This document shows positions 58,401-64,000 of a DNA stretch of 64,000 nt, in pieces; the first letter of the stretch is position 1; every line of letters starts with the position of its first letter. Position numbers and translations under genes: made by a program. The notes beneath the pieces were generated by a model, which was not told where the DNA came from, searched no databases, and was given only the letters and a program-made list of their open reading frames with translations. This DNA is from Rhabditoides inermis (lineage: Eukaryota > Nematoda > Chromadorea > Rhabditida > Rhabditidae). The stretch is taken from contig CAWZYM010000151.1 of NCBI GenBank assembly GCA_963966185.1, positions 429,501-493,500 of the forward strand, read 5' to 3'.

Positions 58401-61025
58401 CAAGTAAGAGTTTTCTGATTTGAGTTTTCTAAAAAGATAAGTGATGTTCAGATATATTGTGACAGCTGCTCCGACCGCTGACACTGCCGTTGACTTCTGG
58501 CATGTGGTCTTCCGATACAACTGCAAGGCGATTGTCATGCTATGCGACTTTGTTGAAATCGAGAAAGGAAAACCGGTCGAAAAGTGCTTCGAGTATTGGA
58601 ACGAAAAAACGCAACTTGTATTCACAAATCAGTACGCAAAATACACGATATGTCTGAAGTAAAAAAATTAGTAATATCATTACAAATATCAGGTCAAATG
58701 CAAATCCACGAAAAAGACATCTATCAAAAACCTGAAACACATGGTTTTCACTGTGTCCAAGTACGCTAGAGTGTTCAAAGGGAAACTGTAACAACTTGTT
58801 ATTTAGTGGATTTGTGAAGAAAAAAGTGGAACTTCTACAATACACTGGCTGGCAAGATTGCCTCGCTCCTGAAAACCCGGAAGAATTGGCACATGTGATG
58901 AAGACGGTTTACGAACACATCGGGAACACGGACGAGCCAGTGGTCGTCCACTGCGCCGACGGACTCGGAAGGAGCGCCGCTTTCGTCGGTACGTTCTTCA
59001 AATCTTCAAATACGTCCAACTATCATTTACGTGGTTTAGGTATGGATGTCCTCATGGGTATGGTCGATTCTGATCCCAACCCTGAACCGTTCGAACTGAT
59101 ACATGTATGAAAGTTGTTTGTGTTTTTACAAATGATTTTGTTTAGACGATGCGTACATTCCGAGCCAACAGCTACACTGACAAGTGGCAGTATTACTTCA
59201 CATACATTTGTTTCTTCCAGTTTCACATCATGGTAATGCTCACAGTATTATATAACCAATCATTTATTGCTTAGAATCTCACTTACGGTGAATCTTCGAA
59301 GATCTACAGTTACCTTAAAGATCGGAAAGATTCGTTTGTCGCGAAAATGAAGGCAGTGTTGGTTTCTGAAGACTACACCGGACTCAAAGAGAGAAGGCTA
59401 GCGAATGCATCGAACTACGTGGAATTCCAAACAGCCGTCCTAAATATGGGTAACAAAAAGAAGAAGGAATCTACATCGGAAAAGAAAAGGGTATGTTCAT
59501 TTGTTTATCGCACGATGTGATGTGATTTGTTAAGAAATTGACCGGGATGTATCTGAAAGGTTGTATTGATGAATATGAACTGGGAAAAAAGTTGGGAGCT
59601 GGTACCTATGGAGAAGTTTATGAAGCGACCAAGAAAAAAGAGGAATCGAAAGAAAACGGAACGAATGGGTTGTCTAAAGAAAAGCATGTCGAAGAACGTT
59701 TCGCAATCAAAACAGAAAAACGCGGAGTTTCCGCTTCACTAATTGTACCTTTATAATCTCAATTAACCGTTATCGATTCATAACGTTTCAGTCGGAAATC
59801 TTTGTTCTGATGGATGTCTCAGCCAATGCTCTCGAAAATAGAAACCAAATTGTTCAATACGTGGATAAAGGTAATTCTATTTTACTTTTTATTCAAAATA
59901 TTTCAGGTCACACCTCGAGTTTCCATTTCTTGGTTATGAGTTTGGTCGGAAAATCTCTTTCCACTGTTCAACAGCATGTGCCCAAGAAAATGACGTAATT
60001 ACTAATAGTAACAAAAAACCTACAAAAACCCTGTTTCAGCTCCTTCTCTGCGATGTATTTGTCTATCCAATCTTTCAATGCAATCCATCAGTTGCACCGC
60101 TGTGGATTCATTCATAGGTCAAGTTACGAATTTTCAATCTTACATGTTGTTTTTTGTCTCAGGGATATCAAACCTGGAAACTTTGCGATCGGCGGAAAGA
60201 AGAATGAGAAAATGGTGTTTATTTTCGACTTTGGAATGGCCTGGCGAAGCGTTGATGATCAGGGAAAAGTCAATGTTCGAAAGGGAAGAGAACACGGCTT
60301 TATTGGAACTCTGCGGTAGGAGATGTCTTTTGTTATATTGTTATATAGTTCGATTATCATTTAGATATGCTTCTCGCGCTGCCCACGAAATGAGAAAACA
60401 ACATCTATGCGACGACCTCGAATCCTGGCTCTTCATGAGCATAGAGGTGTTGTAACTGTTACAAACTTTTATTTATTACGGTCATCAGATGTTCCAAAAG
60501 CTGCCGTGGAAAGGAAATGTGGACAAAGACTACGTTCTGCGGGAAAAGTGCAATATTATGGAGGGAAAATGTGGGTGATCTTGAAATCATGACGTCACTT
60601 ATCTATCTATTGCAGACATGACGTCACTGCAGCACCAAGGTCTACCAGTCGCGATGCTACAAGTCATCAAGTATAGTTTGAACCTAAGGATTAATCAATG
60701 ATTGATTATTTTAGGAATATCTATGACATGAACCCGCACGATGTTCCTGACTACCGAACAATAATGCACATCATGATGGGAGCAGAGTGCGATCTCATTG
60801 TGAGTACCACATGCTATATCTGTTTCCTATTCTTATTCAATACGTTTTTAGCGAGATCTGGATTGGATCAACTCTGAGAAACTTCATGCAACAGCCCAAT
60901 ATGAGGTGAATTACGATGAAACAAAAACTGCAATATTTTTTTTCTCTCAGTCTCTCACTACCCGTGCGACTTCGAGAGACAAGAAAGCCATTCTCGCCAG
61001 TTTCAAGCCCCTCAGTCGCTTATAA
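55431..61025 (+). CDS. Multi-pass membrane protein with protein tyrosine phosphatase and CK1/TTBK-like kinase domains
   Basis: About 30 plus-strand exons with short introns. The N-terminus is MDHSLQIFVLK plus IVIAIISMLTLACIILSIVY (55510). An approximately 200-residue loop is followed by two helices (VVLIFKILMAFAYIFAIAFY, 56500; IILVGSVIFFLLILIPSIYI, 56630). A second Cys-containing loop (DVQQCDRHNNGRLLF, 56899; NHWNCNTRKTGCKNLT, 57572) and a last helix (MYIACLFLFGVASFLIG, 57933) follow. Next comes a PTP domain: YFDGNWVIPMG, DFWHVVFRYNCKAIVMLCDF, TGWQD for the WPD loop (58847-58858), and signature HCADGLGRS (58949-58975). An intron of about 43 bases follows KKKKESTSEKKR and joins in phase to a kinase domain: GAGTYGEVYEA (59600), FAIK, HRDIKPGNF (split at 60163), DFGMAW (60228) and GTLRYASRAAHEMR (60310/60365). 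TAA is at 61023-61025. The key residues of both domains are present, so both may be active. Nematodes have many PTP and CK1/TTBK genes, often sperm-expressed. The fusion and roles are inference. Confidence 0.72.
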
Positions 61026-61237
61026 ATCCACTACTAACACTCTTATTTTACAACTTTAAATACTTACCAGAGCTTAGCGTTATAACTTATATTCACTTGT
61101 CAAACCCAAACTACAAAGCTTTGCTGAGTGAAAACCTGACAAAACATTTCGTTTGTCTTTTTTAAAAGCAACTTTCTCGCGTTTTAATAATAAAGTTTTT
61201 ACAACGTTTGACTTCTAACTAATCACACGAATTGTAA
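61026..61237. other. 3' UTR of the PTP-kinase gene
   Basis: AATAAAGTTTTT near 61188-61199 is a plausible polyadenylation signal about 165 bases past the stop. Confidence 0.5.
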
Positions 61238-61417
61238 ATGAGAAAATCCGGAGAAGACGTGTTGCCGAGTAAGAAGGCAAATCCGAGGACGGACAACTTG
61301 TATGTAGATCGTTTCCACGAAGCCTCACAGGTTAGAGTTATTCCGGAAAAAATGCATATGAGTGGGGACCAGATCCAGTTACTGAAAAATGCTGTCGCTG
61401 ACCTCGAGTGTGGTTGA
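61238..61417 (+). CDS. Small 59-residue protein (hypothetical)
   Basis: A single-exon ORF starts MRKSGEDVLPSKKANPRTD, contains VIPEKMHMSGDQIQLLKNAV and ends ADLECG with TGA at 61415-61417. AATAAA follows within about 10 bases. It lies 212 bases downstream of the PTP-kinase gene on the same strand, the spacing of a nematode operon. No family was recognised; it could be chance. Confidence 0.35.
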   Translation: MRKSGEDVLPSKKANPRTDNLYVDRFHEASQVRVIPEKMHMSGDQIQLLKNAVADLECG

Positions 61418-62257
61418 AGATGGAAAATAAAGACATTTTCAGTGCCGAGAAGGGACAATTAGCCACGCTCCTCTCTCAAAGATACAGTGGCCTATTTCTA
61501 ACGTTTTTTTTTAATGTTATGCGTTACGAAACGGATATTTAAACACATATTGAACGAAAACTCTACGCGCGCGCGGTGATCAGAAGCGATTAGCAGATCG
61601 CTCTGAACGTATATTTTCTAATTCTCGCCACTCTGCGCTCTCTTCTTTTAGCGTGTTCTCCTTTCAAACGTGTCGTTGGCAAAAAAGCAGATGAACGGGC
61701 AGGGGAAATCGAATCCTGTATCTTAAAATACATTCCGTATCTTTCAATATATTTTTTTATTCTACGTCATTTTCACGTTTGTACCACCGATAAATATGTA
61801 CCGTACCGTGACTAGCGCTCCGGCGCGCTGTCGCGCGCCTCCGCACTAGGTATACAAAAATAGAAAAATATAAGAATAGTTCGTCTTGCATGTTTGATAG
61901 TTGATTGCTCTCTAATGACTCTTGCGAAAATTACATACACACAAGGGATGTATTATGTACATGTAGCTTAATTTTTGTCTTTTCCAACTATCTCTCCTAC
62001 TTCTTTTTCACTTATTTTATGTTTCACAGATGTACACCGCCCCATCTCTTTCTCTTCTACACTGTTCTGTCTACTTTCCAACCTCTCCCTCCTCCTCCTC
62101 CCGCCTTTCTAGAGACATTACTATGTTTTCTTCTGTCTACTTTCACCTCTCGTCACCTCTTCCTCTCTCACTCTCACATTTGCAGTAATCACTATCACTG
62201 CGAATTTGGAGAGACAGTTATGTCTACTCTCCCTTCTCTCTTCTCTTTTCTCTCTCC

Positions 62258-62304
<47 letters not shown>

Positions 62305-62345
62305 ATACTTTCACGTCCCCGCTGCGGTGACAACAACTTTCTAGA
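61418..62345. other. Intergenic, no gene seen
   Basis: AT- and CT-rich; a (CT)n microsatellite lies at 62253-62301. Confidence 0.45.
62253..62301. repeat. (CT)n microsatellite
   Basis: CT run just left of the second 1.15 kb direct repeat. Confidence 0.9.
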
Positions 62346-63492
62346 GGTCCAATCTCGAACTGAGTTTCCACCCTAACCTCACATACAACTCGAAAAGCAA
62401 GTTCAATGTGGCTGAGATAGAGTGATAGTATTCGATCTTCTTTTCGTGTAAATCGAAATACAGTGATGTAACCGCCTTGCCTCTCTTGAGTTGTGCGCTA
62501 TTGGATTGTTGCCACTCTGACTTTTTCCGATCTACCCCACAGTGCGCTTTGGGAATATAAATGTGAATCCGCTGGTCTCAATTTTCTCAAAGAGGTAATA
62601 AATTGTTTACTCGTCATTTTGTTTACGCATCTCGATTCATTCTCGATTTTCCTATCGTCATTTCTTCGCAATGGCCCGTCTCGTGTGGCGGTGAGTTCAT
62701 TTCCCAACTACATTGGTTCTTTCCCGGTCTCTCCAGTTCCGTGTTTATTTTCCGTCGCTGTAATAATGTTCATGTTGTCGTTTCTCTCAGGCTTTTGCTG
62801 CTTCTCTTGATGTGTCGTTCCATTTTCGGTGGCACCTCGACAAAAGCCGACTTCATCAAGAAACTTAAGGCCTTCAGTGAGTCTTTGCTTTTTGTACTTG
62901 CATGTAGTTTTGGTTCCATCTAGTATAAGTGGTACATATATGGAAGTAGATGCGTGTGAATTAGATGATGCAGCGTTGTTTACGTTAATACTGCATATTT
63001 AGAAAACGCCATTTTCTGAAATTCGTTTGTGATGTCACGTGTGTCGCACACACATGCGACCGCTTCGGTGCGTGACAAACATCAAAATGACCAACCGCAT
63101 TTCGTTATAGTGGGATTGGATCCTATATGCCATCCGTGACATTTCACATGTTGTGCAGTTCCGTGCAACACAACGTGTATGTCTTCAAAAATCCAAAACG
63201 TTTGGAAAAGGGGAATCGAACCCTTGGGCAGCACGTAACGATCGCGCGCTGGCGGCGCGCTCTGCCATTGAGGCTCCTACTAATAAGAGGACATTGAAAT
63301 TCGCAGATATGTTTGCTCGTCATCTCTCATCATTGTACACTGAAGAGGCTAATGGAGCTAGATGGCCTTTCTCTTCAAACTCTTAACCACAGCCTCTATG
63401 GCGCACTGGTAGTGTGGGCGCACAATCCACCGGCGCACAATCGCCGCGACCTGTCCACATGTTCGATTCCTACTCATGATATTAGATGACAT
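62346..63492 (+). repeat. 1.15-kb direct repeat, copy 2
   Basis: Same orientation as 51258-52402 and highly similar. It includes the left inverted end and both tRNA-like modules of the foldback element but not its right end: similarity stops abruptly after TATTAGATGACAT at about 63492. Confidence 0.9.
62671..63002 (+). CDS. Small secreted protein, copy B
   Basis: Exons 62671-62690, 62791-62876 and 62908-63002 give 66 codons plus stop. It is the same as copy A with a few substitutions, e.g. RSIFGGTSTKADFIKKLK and SGTYMEVDACELDD. Splice sites and frame are intact, and the second intron differs from copy A by a one-base length change. The hydrophobic LLLLLLM core predicts secretion. Confidence 0.58.
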
Positions 63493-64000
63493 CGTCATGC
63501 CCGGAGATGTGCTTAAAGTTGTATTGGCTGGAAGCCACGCCCACTCTCCCCATCGCCTATATAACCCGGGCAGGGAGAGTGAGCGGGGCCGCCTGCCCTG
63601 ACTATTACATCTGTCTGCAGGATAAACACTATAACATCATGTGTTTGTGTTGTGGCTACTTTGGAGAGGGGGAAGAATAGGCCATGTCTACCTATTACGT
63701 GAAGGTCACCGGATTCGAAATGAACTTCCGTCTAACTGTATTCCGCTACACCCGCAGTTCCCCTCTCTCTATTGTTCGCCCGGCCGCAGCAGCTGCCATC
63801 ACCGCGTGAGTTCTTGCCGTTCTACTGGAGTGTATGCTGAGTCGGGGCTGCATCTACTTTCTTTGGAACCTGCCGTCTCGCGCCGTGGCTACATTGCTTT
63901 ATTCGGAGCCGCTGCGATGTTTGTGTGGCAATTGCAACCTTGCTATCGCCCGCATCGACGCCATCATCCATCTCCCGCTGTTTCTCTCTCCCCGCTGCGC
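63493..64000. other. TATA-like sequence and small ORFs at right edge
   Basis: CCTATATAACCCGGGCAG (about 63557) resembles a core promoter. Downstream are a 13-codon ORF (MCLCCGYFGEGEE, 63640) and a coding-like stretch MSTYYVKVTGFEMNFRLTVF (63682), continuing RYTRSSPLSIVRPAAAAA to a GTGAG donor at about 63806. It may be the 5' part of a gene or of a retroelement that broke the foldback element of copy 2. Unassigned. Confidence 0.3.

Overview
The window looks like nuclear DNA of a nematode, probably a rhabditid or diplogastrid relative. The genes are cut by many short introns with GT...TTTCAG borders, several introns of 40-50 bases occur, and the recognisable proteins are animal proteins. Species cannot be fixed from the sequence alone. 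No rRNA, CRISPR array, prokaryotic operon or convincing tRNA gene is seen. All gene models below were assembled by eye from splice sites and reading frame, so individual exon borders may be off.

Layout. 1-1405 (-): long E/K-rich coding-like tract running off the left edge. 2534-6653 (-): AP-3 adaptor mu subunit. 6929-8965 (+) and 9385-11662 (-): convergent pair of paralogous zinc-finger-like genes. 12010-14611 (+): unrecognised gene with an in-frame TGA and a phase break. 14927-27334 (-): Rab32/Rab38/GLO-1-type GTPase with a 10.6 kb intron, which holds on the opposite strand a large polytopic membrane protein gene (18939-26047). 27690-29764 (-): two related, apparently decayed small membrane protein genes. 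30092-34144 (-): Salvador (WW-SARAH) Hippo scaffold. 35467-48939 (-): full-length ABCC/MRP-type transporter. 51258-63492: two 1.15 kb direct repeats, each carrying a small secreted-protein gene, which flank a region with a multi-membrane-segment protein joined to a protein tyrosine phosphatase domain and a CK1/TTBK-like kinase domain (about 55431-61025). 63493-64000: TATA-like sequence and small ORFs, unassigned.

The outstanding item is the PTP plus CK1-like kinase gene with a prominin-like five-pass (or four-pass) N-terminus. Both catalytic signatures are intact, and the two domains are in phase across a single 40-odd base intron. I know of no described protein with this architecture.

The second theme is non-coding. 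Several foldback or MITE-like elements can be delimited by their terminal inverted repeats and target duplications (TAA, TTAA, and an 8-bp hAT-like duplication). Several of them carry tRNA-like A-box/B-box modules. Introns of unrelated genes are filled with the same few short motifs. AP-3 mu and the Rab32-type GTPase both act in lysosome-related organelle formation and lie within 25 kb of each other.
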